Source of the DNA: Azospirillum brasilense
GTDB lineage: Bacteria; Pseudomonadota; Alphaproteobacteria; Azospirillales; Azospirillaceae
Length of the DNA stretch: 64,000 nt
Reading direction: 5' to 3'
Assembly: GCF_008365405.1 (NCBI RefSeq)
Contig: NZ_QOKV01000019.1
Coordinates: 62,001 to 126,000, forward strand
The notes under the pieces are model-generated. The model was not told where the DNA came from. It ran no database searches and saw only the letters and a list, made by a program, of their open reading frames with translations. The position numbers were made by a program, and so were the translations under genes. Positions 24,979 through 33,085 of the stretch are shown here, one piece after another; position 1 is the first letter of the stretch; the number at the start of each line of letters is the position of its first letter.

Positions 24979-26103
24979 ATGTCAAGTGACGCTGCGATGA
25001 CGGGGGCCATGACGGGGCGTGGACAGAAGGTCCGGCTGCGCGCCCTGTCGGGGCTGGGCAACAAGGGGCCGGCCTGCTTCCTGGCGATGATCGGCGGGGC
25101 GCGGCTGCTGCTCGACCTCGGCGAGGGGCCGGACGCCGGGCGCCTGCCGCCGCTGAGCGGGGCGGGGCGGGTGGACGCCATCCTGGTCACCCACACCCAC
25201 GGCGACCATGCCGGCGCCCTGGGCCTGCGCCACCGGGTCGGCAGCCCGCCGGTCTACGCCACGACGCTCGCCGCCCGCCTCCTGCCGCCGCCCGTCGCGG
25301 CGCATCCCCTGCCGGTCTGCGGGACGGTGGAGATCCAGGGCGTGCCGGTGACCACCGGGCGGTCCGGCCACGCGCCGGGCGGGGTGTGGATCCATCTGGG
25401 CACGGAGGACGGCGGGATTCTCTACATGGGCGACCATTCCGACGAATCGGCCCTGTTCCCCTTTGACCCGCCGCCGCCGGCGCGGCGGGTGATCCTCGAC
25501 GCCTCTTACGGGCTGGACGACACGCCGCAGGTGGAGCGGCTGGCCGCGCTGGAGCCCTTCCTGCACGCGGGCGGCGCGCTGTTCCCGGTGGCGGCGGACG
25601 GGCGCGGGCCGGAAATGGCCCTGTGGGCAATGGACCATGGCGTGGTCCCGGCCATCGACGACGCCCACCGCGCCGCCATCGCCCATTTGCTGGCGGAGGC
25701 CGACACCGCCCTGCGTCCCGGCGCGGAGGAACGCCTGCGCCGGCTGCTCGACCGCGCCAAGGCGCCGGGCGATCCGCGCGACGTGACCTTCGCCGCCGGT
25801 CCCAACGCCACCAGCGGCACCGCCGCCGAGTTGGTGGAGCGCTGGGCCGGATTGGACGGGCCGGACATCGTCTTCACCGGCTACCTCGCCGCGGGCACAC
25901 CGTCGCGGACGCTGGTCGACGCGGGCCGTGCCCGCTACTTGCGCTGGAACGTCCACCCGACGCTGCGCCAGTTGACGGCGTTGGTGGCCGCGACCGGGGC
26001 GGAGCTGGTGCTGCCCGCCTTCGGCGACATCCGACACAAGGAGGGCTGGCGGGCCGCCTTCGCCCCGGCGATCCTGGAGGGGCTGGACGGTCCGGAGGGC
26101 TGA
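24979..26103 (+). CDS. metallo-beta-lactamase-fold hydrolase
   Basis: A 374-residue protein with the metal-binding signature THTHGDH (about residues 71-77) and later conserved His/Asp positions (GRSGHAPGG, MGDHSDES). The long C-terminal part (LDDTPQVERLAALEPFL through GDIRHKEGW) suggests a beta-CASP-like exonuclease or RNase-J-type arrangement rather than a small thiolesterase. The first frame start is a GTG at 24961; the ATG at 24979 gives a more usual N-terminus. The gene is divergent from the ATPase gene. The substrate is unknown. Confidence 0.75.
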   Translation: MSSDAAMTGAMTGRGQKVRLRALSGLGNKGPACFLAMIGGARLLLDLGEGPDAGRLPPLSGAGRVDAILVTHTHGDHAGALGLRHRVGSPPVYATTLAARLLPPPVAAHPLPVCGTVEIQGVPVTTGRSGHAPGGVWIHLGTEDGGILYMGDHSDESALFPFDPPPPARRVILDASYGLDDTPQVERLAALEPFLHAGGALFPVAADGRGPEMALWAMDHGVVPAIDDAHRAAIAHLLAEADTALRPGAEERLRRLLDRAKAPGDPRDVTFAAGPNATSGTAAELVERWAGLDGPDIVFTGYLAAGTPSRTLVDAGRARYLRWNVHPTLRQLTALVAATGAELVLPAFGDIRHKEGWRAAFAPAILEGLDGPEG

Positions 26104-26159
26104 GCACGAGAGGATCGCGGCGGACATCCTGTTGGCATGGCTTGTCCCTTTGCCGACGG

Positions 26160-27413
26160 ATGTTCATGGGCACGTTCGAGTTGCTGTCCATCCTGCTGAC
26201 CCTGGCGGCGCTGTTCAGCTTCGCCAGCCGCGGCCTGCTCGGCCTGCCGGCGACGGCGGGGGTGTTTCTGCTGGCCTTCGGCTTCGCCTTCGCGACGGCG
26301 GTGGTCGGGACGCTGGTGCCGGCCATCGACATCCGCGCCTGGGAGGAGCGGCTGGTGACCAGCGCCCACCTGCCCGAAGCGCTGCTGGAGGGGGTGCTGG
26401 CCTTCCTGCTGTTCGCCGGGGCGGTGGAGCAGGACAGCCGCACGCTGTGGCGGCGGCGCTGGGCGGTAGCCTTGCTGGCGACGCTGGGCGTCGTGATCTC
26501 CGCGGGCGTGATGGGGGCGGGGATGTGGCTGGTCTTCGGCGCGGTGGGCCAGCCGGTGCCGCTGATCTGGTGTCTGGTGCTGGGGGCGGCGCTGGCGCCG
26601 ACCGACCCGGTGGCGGTGCTGGCCGTGCTGCGCAAGGCGCCGCTGCCGGAAGGGCTGCGCACCGCCATCGCGGGGGAGAGCCTGTTCAACGACGGCATGG
26701 GGGTGGTGCTGTTCGCCCTCCTGCTCGGGCTGGCCACCGGGATCGACACCGACCTCACGGTGACGGGCGTCGCCTGGGACATCGTGAAGGAGGCGGGCGG
26801 CGGCGCCCTGCTCGGGCTGGCGACCGGCTCCCTGGCCTTCTGGGCGAAAAGCCGGGCGGACGATCCGGCGGTGGAACTGTCGATCTCGCTGGCCCTGGCG
26901 GCGGCGACCTACAGCCTCGCCCAGCGGCTCGGCCTGTCCGGCCCGATCGCGGTCGTGGTGGCGGGGCTGCTGATCGGGAACACCGCCAAGCACCATGTCT
27001 CATCGGAGCGGACGGGCTTCATCATGAAGGCCTTCTGGGCGATGGTGGACGCCATCCTGAACGCCATCCTGTTCATGCTGGTCGGGCTGGAGGCGGCGGT
27101 GGTGCTGTCCTGGCAGGCGCCGGTGATGGTCGCGGCGTTCCTGGCGCCCCTGCTGGCGCTGGTGGCCCGGCTGGCGAGCGTGCTGCCCGTCGTCGCCGTC
27201 CATCTGCGCAGCCAGCGCAAGGCGGCGGCGACCACCGTGCTGACCTGGGGCGGGGTGCGGGGTGGCATCGCGGTGGCGCTGGTCCTGTCGCTGCCCGACA
27301 ACCCGCACCGCGACCTGCTGCTGGTCGCCTGCTACGCCGTCGTCGCCTTCACCATCATCGTGCAGAGCCTGACGCTCGGCCGGTTGGCCCGTCGCCTGTT
27401 CCCCGAGGGCTGA
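26160..27413 (+). CDS. Na+/H+ antiporter, CPA1/NhaP type
   Basis: A 417-residue inner-membrane protein with about 12 helices. The transport core has PTDPVAVLAVLRKAPLPEGL and GESLFNDGMGVVLF, typical of the CPA1 family, and the conserved TWGGVRGGIAVALVLSLP near the C-terminus. There is no large cytoplasmic tail. The start is either ATG 26160 or ATG 26166; neither has a strong ribosome-binding site. It likely exchanges sodium (or potassium) for protons. It is on the same strand as the upstream hydrolase with a 56-base gap. Confidence 0.9.
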   Translation: MFMGTFELLSILLTLAALFSFASRGLLGLPATAGVFLLAFGFAFATAVVGTLVPAIDIRAWEERLVTSAHLPEALLEGVLAFLLFAGAVEQDSRTLWRRRWAVALLATLGVVISAGVMGAGMWLVFGAVGQPVPLIWCLVLGAALAPTDPVAVLAVLRKAPLPEGLRTAIAGESLFNDGMGVVLFALLLGLATGIDTDLTVTGVAWDIVKEAGGGALLGLATGSLAFWAKSRADDPAVELSISLALAAATYSLAQRLGLSGPIAVVVAGLLIGNTAKHHVSSERTGFIMKAFWAMVDAILNAILFMLVGLEAAVVLSWQAPVMVAAFLAPLLALVARLASVLPVVAVHLRSQRKAAATTVLTWGGVRGGIAVALVLSLPDNPHRDLLLVACYAVVAFTIIVQSLTLGRLARRLFPEG

Positions 27414-27417
27414 CGGG

Positions 27418-27441
27418 GCATCCCGCGCAGGACAGGGATGC
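27418..27441 (+). terminator. hairpin after the antiporter gene
   Basis: GCATCCC (27418-27424) pairs with GGGATGC (27435-27441) a few bases past the antiporter stop. There is no T-run, so it may be a weak or factor-dependent terminator. An A+T-rich stretch (27460-27535) that could hold the next promoter follows. Confidence 0.35.
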
Positions 27442-27542
27442 GCAGAACGGCCTTTCCTGTGGAAAGCATTCCATTATCTACTGAAGCCAATCAGGCAATC
27501 GCCTTTATCAACGTTACATTCTTGTTGTTTTGGAGTGTCGGG

Positions 27543-28778
27543 ATGACGGACACGACTCTGGGCCGGGCGGCGGGTTCGGTCACGCTTCTGCCGGGGATCG
27601 ACTGGCGGGTGGTCACCGTGGCGCTGCTCGCCCTGGCGGGCGGCGGCCTGTGGATCGGCGACGCCGTGTCGGGACGGCAGGCGGCGCTCTATCTGGTCGG
27701 CGGCGCCCTGGGCCTCGTGCTCTACCACGCGCTGTTCGGCTTCACCTCCGCCTTCCGCGTCTTCATCGCGGACCGGCGCGGGGCGGGCTTGCGGGCGCAG
27801 ATGATCATGCTCGCCGTGGCTTGCGCGCTGTTCTTCCCGGTGCTGGCGGCGGGGACGCTGTTCGGCATGCCGGTCAAGGGGCTGGTGGCGCCGGTCGGCT
27901 TGTCGGTGGTGGCTGGCGCCTTCCTGTTCGGCATCGGCATGCAGTTGGGCGGCGGCTGCGCCTCGGGCACGCTGTTCACGGTGGGCGGCGGCAGCACGCG
28001 CATGGTCGTGACGCTGGCCTTCTTCATCGTCGGCTCGGTGCTGGGCGCCTATCACCTGCCCTGGTGGCAGGCGCAATGGACCGCCGCTCCGGTGTCGGTG
28101 GTCGCCGCCTGGGGCTGGCCGGCGGCGCTGGCGGTCAACCTCGTCCTCTTCGCCGCGGTCTATGCCGGCACCCTCGCGCTGGAGAAGCGGCGCCACGGCC
28201 GCCTGATCGAGGGCGCTCCGGCCAAGACCGAGGGGCTGCGGCGCTTCCTGCGCGGTCCCTGGCCGCTGGTCTGGGGAGCGGTCGCGCTGGCCGTGCTGAA
28301 CTTCGCGACGCTGGCGCTGGCCGGGCGCCCGTGGGGCATCACCTCGGCCTTCGCGCTGTGGGGCAGCAAGGGGCTGGCGGCGCTGGGCGTGGACGTCGCC
28401 TCCTGGCCCTTCTGGCAGGCGCCGGCCCAGGCCAGGGCGTTGCAGGAGAGCGTGCTGGCCGACGTCACGTCGGTGATGGATTTCGGCATCATCCTGGGTG
28501 CGCTGCTCGCCGCCGGTCTGGCCGGCAAGTTCGCCCCGGTGTGGACGCTGCCGCTGCGGTCGCTGGTGGCGGCGGTGGTCGGCGGACTGCTGCTCGGCTA
28601 CGGCTCGCGCCTCGCCTACGGCTGCAACATCGGCGCCTATTTCAGCGGGATCGCGTCGGGCAGTTTGCACGGCTGGGTGTGGATCGTCGCGGCGTTGGCC
28701 GGCAACTATCTGGGCACCGCGCTGCGCCCGTTCTTCGGCCTGGAGGTCGAGCGCACGCAGCGCCAAACCGCTTGCTGA
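27543..28778 (+). CDS. YeeE/YedE-family (TsuA-like) sulfur-compound transporter
   Basis: A 411-residue inner-membrane protein. It carries the two family cysteine motifs, GGGCASGTLFTVGGG in the first half and LAYGCNIGAYFSGI in the second, and about 10 hydrophobic helices. In characterised TsuA these cysteines line a path for thiosulfate uptake, so thiosulfate or a related sulfur species is the likely substrate. The ATG at 27543 follows GGAG at 27532-27535. It is fused in length (TsuA-type, not the split YeeE/YedE halves) and has no TusA-like gene beside it here. It is convergent with the LysR gene, four bases apart. Confidence 0.87.
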   Translation: MTDTTLGRAAGSVTLLPGIDWRVVTVALLALAGGGLWIGDAVSGRQAALYLVGGALGLVLYHALFGFTSAFRVFIADRRGAGLRAQMIMLAVACALFFPVLAAGTLFGMPVKGLVAPVGLSVVAGAFLFGIGMQLGGGCASGTLFTVGGGSTRMVVTLAFFIVGSVLGAYHLPWWQAQWTAAPVSVVAAWGWPAALAVNLVLFAAVYAGTLALEKRRHGRLIEGAPAKTEGLRRFLRGPWPLVWGAVALAVLNFATLALAGRPWGITSAFALWGSKGLAALGVDVASWPFWQAPAQARALQESVLADVTSVMDFGIILGALLAAGLAGKFAPVWTLPLRSLVAAVVGGLLLGYGSRLAYGCNIGAYFSGIASGSLHGWVWIVAALAGNYLGTALRPFFGLEVERTQRQTAC

Positions 28779-28782
28779 CAGA

Positions 28783-29685
28783 TCAACGGTACTCCGGCCG
28801 CCGGGCCAGCCCTTCCTTGAGATGCTGGATCAGCAGCCGCACTTTGGGCGACAGGTGGCGCTGCGGCGGGTAGACGGCCCAGACGGCGGTGTTGGGCGGG
28901 CGGTGGGCCTCCAGCAGGGAGACCAGCCGCCCCGCCGTCAGATGCTCCACCACATAGTAGTCGGGCAACTGGCACAGCCCGAAGCCACGCAGCGCGGCGT
29001 CCAGCACCGCCATGCCGCTGTTGCAGCGCCAGCGCCCCTGCGGCCGGAAGAGCCACTCCGGGCCGCCGTCTTCCAGCGATCCGGCGTCGAAGGTCCAGCC
29101 GTCCGCGGTGCCTGTCAGGCAGTCGTGCTCGGCAAGGTCGGCCAGCCGGCGCGGCGTCCCGCGCCGCTCCAGATAGGACGGGGCGGCGCACAAATGCATG
29201 ACCCGCGGCGCGATCCGCGTGGCGACGAGGCTGGAATCCATCAGCCGCCCCAGCCGCACCGCCAGATCCACCCCCTCATGCACCAGATCCAGACGGCGGT
29301 TCGTCAACTCGATCTCGACGCGGAGCTGCGGGTGGCGCTCCAGGAAATCGTTCACCAGCGGGACGACGAACCGCTCGCCGTAGGCCACCGCGCAGGTCAG
29401 GCGCAGCAGGCCCTTGGGCTCCGCCTGGAGGTCGCTGACGGCGAGCAGCGCCTCGTCCCGCTCCTCGATCAGGCGGCGGCACTGGGCGAGCAGGGAGCGG
29501 CCGGCCTCGGTCAGCGTCACGCTGCGGGTGGTGCGGTAGAACAGGCGGGCCTGCAGCCGGTCCTCCAGCCGCGCCACCTGCCGGCTGACCTGCGAGGAGG
29601 AGATGCGCAGCCGCTCCGCCGCGCGGGAGAAGCCGCCGCACTCGGCGACCGCCACGAATTCGTCGATGCCATCCCAGCGGCTCAC
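28783..29685 (-). CDS. LysR-family transcriptional regulator
   Basis: A 300-residue regulator: N-terminal helix-turn-helix (about 1-60, including FSRAAERLRISSSQVSRQVA) and a substrate-binding-like effector domain (about 90-295). The start is GTG at 29685 with GGGGGT upstream. It is divergent from the class III alcohol dehydrogenase gene, the usual layout of a LysR regulator and its target, so it likely controls the formaldehyde detoxification operon. The 131-base gap holds a 13-base palindrome (29749-29761). Confidence 0.93.
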   Translation of the reverse strand: MSRWDGIDEFVAVAECGGFSRAAERLRISSSQVSRQVARLEDRLQARLFYRTTRSVTLTEAGRSLLAQCRRLIEERDEALLAVSDLQAEPKGLLRLTCAVAYGERFVVPLVNDFLERHPQLRVEIELTNRRLDLVHEGVDLAVRLGRLMDSSLVATRIAPRVMHLCAAPSYLERRGTPRRLADLAEHDCLTGTADGWTFDAGSLEDGGPEWLFRPQGRWRCNSGMAVLDAALRGFGLCQLPDYYVVEHLTAGRLVSLLEAHRPPNTAVWAVYPPQRHLSPKVRLLIQHLKEGLARRPEYR

Positions 29686-29748
29686 CCGTCAGACCCCCGA
29701 TTCCGCGCCGATTATCCCCATACGGCAACAATCCTCTCCAACATTGCA

Positions 29749-29761
29749 GCGTTGTCAACGC
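29749..29761. promoter_or_regulatory. palindrome GCGTTGTCAACGC, candidate LysR operator
   Basis: A perfect palindrome around a central T lies in the gap between the divergent LysR and alcohol dehydrogenase genes. In addition, CGATTATCC occurs twice as a direct repeat (29709-29717 and 29779-29787), flanking it. LysR proteins bind such dyads; the assignment is inferred from position. Confidence 0.5.
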
Positions 29762-29816
29762 GCGCGGAATGCTAACGTCGATTATCCAAGAAACGCGAAC
29801 GCATGGAGACGGTGGG

Positions 29817-30935
29817 ATGGTGAAGTCACGCGCGGCGGTGGCCTGGGAAGCGAAGCGCCCCCTGGAGATCGAAGAGGTCGAGGTCGCGGCGCCCAGGCAG
29901 GGCGAGGTTCTGGTGCGCATCGTCGCCACCGGCGTCTGCCACACCGACGCCTACACCCTGTCGGGCATGGATTCGGAAGGCGTGTTCCCGGCCATCCTGG
30001 GCCATGAGGGCGCCGGCATCGTGGAAGAGGTCGGGCCGGGCGTCACTTCCGTCCAGGTCGGCGACCACGTGATCCCGCTCTACACGCCGGAATGCGGCAA
30101 GTGCAAATTCTGCCTGTCCGGCAAGACCAACCTCTGCCAGGCGATCCGCGCCACCCAGGGCAAGGGCCTGATGCCGGACGGCACCAGCCGCTTCACGGCG
30201 AAGGGCCAGCCGGTGTTCCACTACATGGGCACCTCCACCTTCTCCGAATACACGGTGCTGCCGGATATCGCGGTCGCCAAGATCAACAAGGCCGCCCCGC
30301 TGGAGAAGGTCTGCCTGCTCGGCTGCGGCGTGACCACCGGCATGGGCGCGGTGCGCAACACCGCGAAGGTCGAGCCGGGCTCGACGGTCGCCATCTTCGG
30401 CCTGGGCGGCATCGGCCTGTCGGCGATCATCGGCGCCGTCATGGCCAAGGCATCGCGCATCATCGGCATCGACATCAACCCCGACAAGTTCGAGATCGCC
30501 AAGCAGCTCGGCGCCACCGACGTGGTGAACCCGCAGGACTACGATCGCCCAATCCAAGAGGTTCTGGTCGAGATGACCGACGGCGGCGTCGATTACAGCT
30601 TCGAGTGCATCGGCAACGTCAAGGTGATGCGCGCCGCCCTGGAGTGCTGCCACAAGGGTTGGGGCGAGTCGGTGATCATCGGCGTCGCCGGGGCCGGGGA
30701 AGAGATCAGCACCCGCCCGTTCCAGCTCGTCACCGGGCGCGTCTGGCGCGGCTCCGCCTTCGGCGGCGTGCGCGGCCGCTCGGAGCTGCCGGATTACGTG
30801 GAGCGCTACCTGAAGGGCGAGTTCGAGCTGGACACCTTCATCACCCACACCATGGGGCTGGAGGACATCAACCACGCCTTCGACCTGATGCACGAGGGCA
30901 AGAGCATCCGGTCCGTCATCCTCTACAACCCGTGA
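29817..30935 (+). CDS. S-(hydroxymethyl)glutathione dehydrogenase / class III alcohol dehydrogenase
   Basis: A 372-residue zinc enzyme (EC 1.1.1.284) that oxidises the formaldehyde-glutathione adduct to S-formylglutathione with NAD+. Catalytic zinc ligands C41 (TGVCHTD) and H63 (GHEGAG) and the four structural zinc cysteines (C93, C96, C99, C107 in CGKCKFCLSGKTNLC) are present, with the nucleotide-binding GLGGIGL. The ATG at 29817 follows GGAGAC; a longer upstream frame has no such site. It forms an operon with the hydrolase seven bases downstream. Often named frmA or adhC. Confidence 0.97.
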   Translation: MVKSRAAVAWEAKRPLEIEEVEVAAPRQGEVLVRIVATGVCHTDAYTLSGMDSEGVFPAILGHEGAGIVEEVGPGVTSVQVGDHVIPLYTPECGKCKFCLSGKTNLCQAIRATQGKGLMPDGTSRFTAKGQPVFHYMGTSTFSEYTVLPDIAVAKINKAAPLEKVCLLGCGVTTGMGAVRNTAKVEPGSTVAIFGLGGIGLSAIIGAVMAKASRIIGIDINPDKFEIAKQLGATDVVNPQDYDRPIQEVLVEMTDGGVDYSFECIGNVKVMRAALECCHKGWGESVIIGVAGAGEEISTRPFQLVTGRVWRGSAFGGVRGRSELPDYVERYLKGEFELDTFITHTMGLEDINHAFDLMHEGKSIRSVILYNP

Positions 30936-30942
30936 GGACCGG

Positions 30943-31794
30943 ATGGAGTCGCAACTGACCCAGATCGCGGCGAACCGCTGCTTCGGCGGTTGGCACAAGC
31001 GCTTCCGGCACCGCTCCGCGGTGCTGGACTGCGACATGGTCTTCGCCATCTATCTGCCGCCGCAGGCCGAATCGGGCAGGGTGCCGGTATTCTACTGGCT
31101 GTCCGGCCTGACCTGCACGGACGAGAACTTCATGCAGAAGGCCGGCGCCATGCGGATGGCGGCGGAGCTCGGCATCGCCATCGTGGCGCCGGACACCAGC
31201 CCGCGCGGCCCCGACGTGCCCGGCGACCCGGACGGCGCCTGGGACTTCGGGCTGGGCGCCGGCTTCTACGTCAACGCGACGCGGGAGCCTTGGGCGAAGC
31301 ACTACCGCATGCACGACTATGTGGTGCGGGAGTTGCCGGCGCTGGTCGAGGCCGAACTTCCGGTGACCGACCGGCGTTCGATCGCCGGCCATTCCATGGG
31401 CGGGCATGGCGCGCTGGTCTGCGCGCTGCGCAATCCCGGCCGCTACCGCGCCGTGTCGGCCTTCGCGCCGATCGGCAACCCGGCGAGCGTGCCCTGGGGC
31501 GAGAAGGCGTTCGAGCGCTTCTTCGGCACCGACTACGCGGCGTGGCTGGAGTGGGACAGCTGCGCCTTGCTGGGCCGCGCCACGGAGAAGCTGCCGATCC
31601 TGGTGGACCAGGGCGACGCCGACAGCTTCCTGGAGAAGCAGCTGAAGCCGGAGAACCTGCAGCGGGCGGCGGAGGCGGCGGGCCACCCGCTGACCCTGCG
31701 GATGCAGCCGGGCTACGACCACAGCTATTTCTTCATCGCCAGCTTCATCGACGACCATCTGCGCCACCACGCGGCGGCACTGCTGGCGGACTGA
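30943..31794 (+). CDS. S-formylglutathione hydrolase (EC 3.1.2.12)
   Basis: A 283-residue alpha/beta-hydrolase of the esterase D family that releases formate and glutathione from S-formylglutathione, completing the glutathione route of formaldehyde removal. The nucleophile motif GHSMGGHGA puts Ser at 151; GDADSF and GYDHSYFF supply the likely Asp and His. WLSGLTCTDENF is a family signature. GAGGA precedes the ATG, seven bases after the dehydrogenase stop. Known names are fghA or frmB. Confidence 0.96.
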   Translation: MESQLTQIAANRCFGGWHKRFRHRSAVLDCDMVFAIYLPPQAESGRVPVFYWLSGLTCTDENFMQKAGAMRMAAELGIAIVAPDTSPRGPDVPGDPDGAWDFGLGAGFYVNATREPWAKHYRMHDYVVRELPALVEAELPVTDRRSIAGHSMGGHGALVCALRNPGRYRAVSAFAPIGNPASVPWGEKAFERFFGTDYAAWLEWDSCALLGRATEKLPILVDQGDADSFLEKQLKPENLQRAAEAAGHPLTLRMQPGYDHSYFFIASFIDDHLRHHAAALLAD

Positions 31795-31802
31795 CGCGTT
31801 TT

Positions 31803-31851
31803 GTCCCGCCATACGGCCCACCCGTTCCCGGAATGGGCCGTATGACGGGAC
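31803..31851. terminator. long inverted repeat after the formaldehyde operon
   Basis: The 18-base arm at 31803-31820 pairs with 31834-31851 with a single mismatch, around a 13-base loop. No T-run follows on the plus strand, but on the minus strand AAAA follows. It is long for a terminator in this window and may end the operon with a factor, protect its mRNA or serve as a protein-binding dyad. Confidence 0.55.
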
Positions 31852-31928
31852 AGGACACCCATACGTATCGACAAGCCTCCTACCCAAAGGCATGATTTCG
31901 TTACGACGCGAAATAATGGGAGGTTGTC

Positions 31929-32915
31929 GTGAAGTTCATATCCAAGACCCGCCGTCTGGCCTTCGCCGCCGTCGCGGGTGCGGTCGCCGTCGGCGCCACC
32001 ATCGCCGTGGCGCAGACGCCGGCCTTCTTCCGCATCGGCACGGGCGGCACCGCCGGCACCTACTATCCGGTCGGCGGCCTGATCGCCAACGTCATCTCCG
32101 GGACCAACGGCGGCGTGCCCGGTCTGGTGGCCACCGCCGTGGCTTCCAACGGCTCCGTCGCCAACATCAACGCGATCAACGGCGGCTCGTCCGAGTCGGG
32201 CTTCTCGCAGTCGGACGTCGCCTATTGGGCCCACAGCGGCACCGGTCTGTTCGAGGGCAAGGGCAAGGTGGAGGACCTGCGCGTCATCGCCACGCTCTAT
32301 CCGGAAACCATTCATCTGGTCGCTCGCAAGGACGCCAACATCAAGTCGGTCGCCGACCTGAAGGGCAAGCGGGTGTCGCTGGACGAGCCGGGCTCGGGCA
32401 CGCTGGTCGACGCGCGCATCGTGCTCGGCGCCTTCGGCCTGACCGAAAAGGACGTGAAGGCGGAGTATCTGAAGCCGGGTCCGGCCGGCGACCGCCTGCG
32501 CGACGGCGCGCTGGACGCCTACTTCTTCGTCGGCGGCTACCCGACCGGCGCCATCTCCGAACTCGCGACCTCGTCGGGCATCTCGCTGGTTCCGATCACC
32601 GGGCCGGAAGTCGACAAGATGCTGGGCCAGTACCAGTTCTTCGCCAAGGACACGGTTCCGGCCAGCACCTACAAGGACGTTCCGGAGACGGCGACCATCT
32701 CCGTCAACGCCCAGTGGCTGACCAGCGCCAAGCAGCCGGACGATCTCGTCTACAACATCGTCAAGACGCTCTACAACGAGAAGAGCCGCGCCGCGCTCGA
32801 CGCCGGCCACGCCAAGGGCAAGCTCGTCACGCTGAAGAACGCCACCTCGGGCCTCGGCATCCCGCTGCATCCGGGTGCGGAGAAGTTCTACAAGGAACAG
32901 GGCGTCCTGAAGTAA
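31929..32915 (+). CDS. TAXI-family TRAP transporter substrate-binding protein
   Basis: A 328-residue periplasmic binding protein. The signal peptide covers about residues 1-28; the mature protein starts AQTPAFFRIGTGGTAGTYYP, the hallmark of the TAXI family. The start is GTG with GGGAGG upstream. The membrane subunit follows after a 170-base gap that contains a hairpin, a common way to make more binding protein than permease. Ligands of TAXI proteins are mostly carboxylates such as glutamate or related compounds; the actual ligand here is unknown. Confidence 0.95.
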   Translation: MKFISKTRRLAFAAVAGAVAVGATIAVAQTPAFFRIGTGGTAGTYYPVGGLIANVISGTNGGVPGLVATAVASNGSVANINAINGGSSESGFSQSDVAYWAHSGTGLFEGKGKVEDLRVIATLYPETIHLVARKDANIKSVADLKGKRVSLDEPGSGTLVDARIVLGAFGLTEKDVKAEYLKPGPAGDRLRDGALDAYFFVGGYPTGAISELATSSGISLVPITGPEVDKMLGQYQFFAKDTVPASTYKDVPETATISVNAQWLTSAKQPDDLVYNIVKTLYNEKSRAALDAGHAKGKLVTLKNATSGLGIPLHPGAEKFYKEQGVLK

Positions 32916-32943
32916 GGCGCCTCTGAACACGATGCACCGGGCG

Positions 32944-32968
32944 GGGCCGTTCCGGCATGGCGCGGCCC
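32944..32968 (+). terminator. hairpin between TRAP binding protein and permease
   Basis: GGGCCG (32944-32949) pairs with CGGCCC (32963-32968) and is followed by TTTCCC. It could partly stop transcription after the binding-protein gene and so lower permease expression. Stem length is modest, so confidence is limited. Confidence 0.4.
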
Positions 32969-33085
32969 TTTCCCGTCCCCGTCCCTGGGGTCAGTCCCTC
33001 CTTCCCTTCTAGGGTTGGAGGGTTTTCGGGTTTGAGGGGTCATGAAGCAAGCCCCCGGTCCCGCCCGATTCATTCTGGAGCATCC

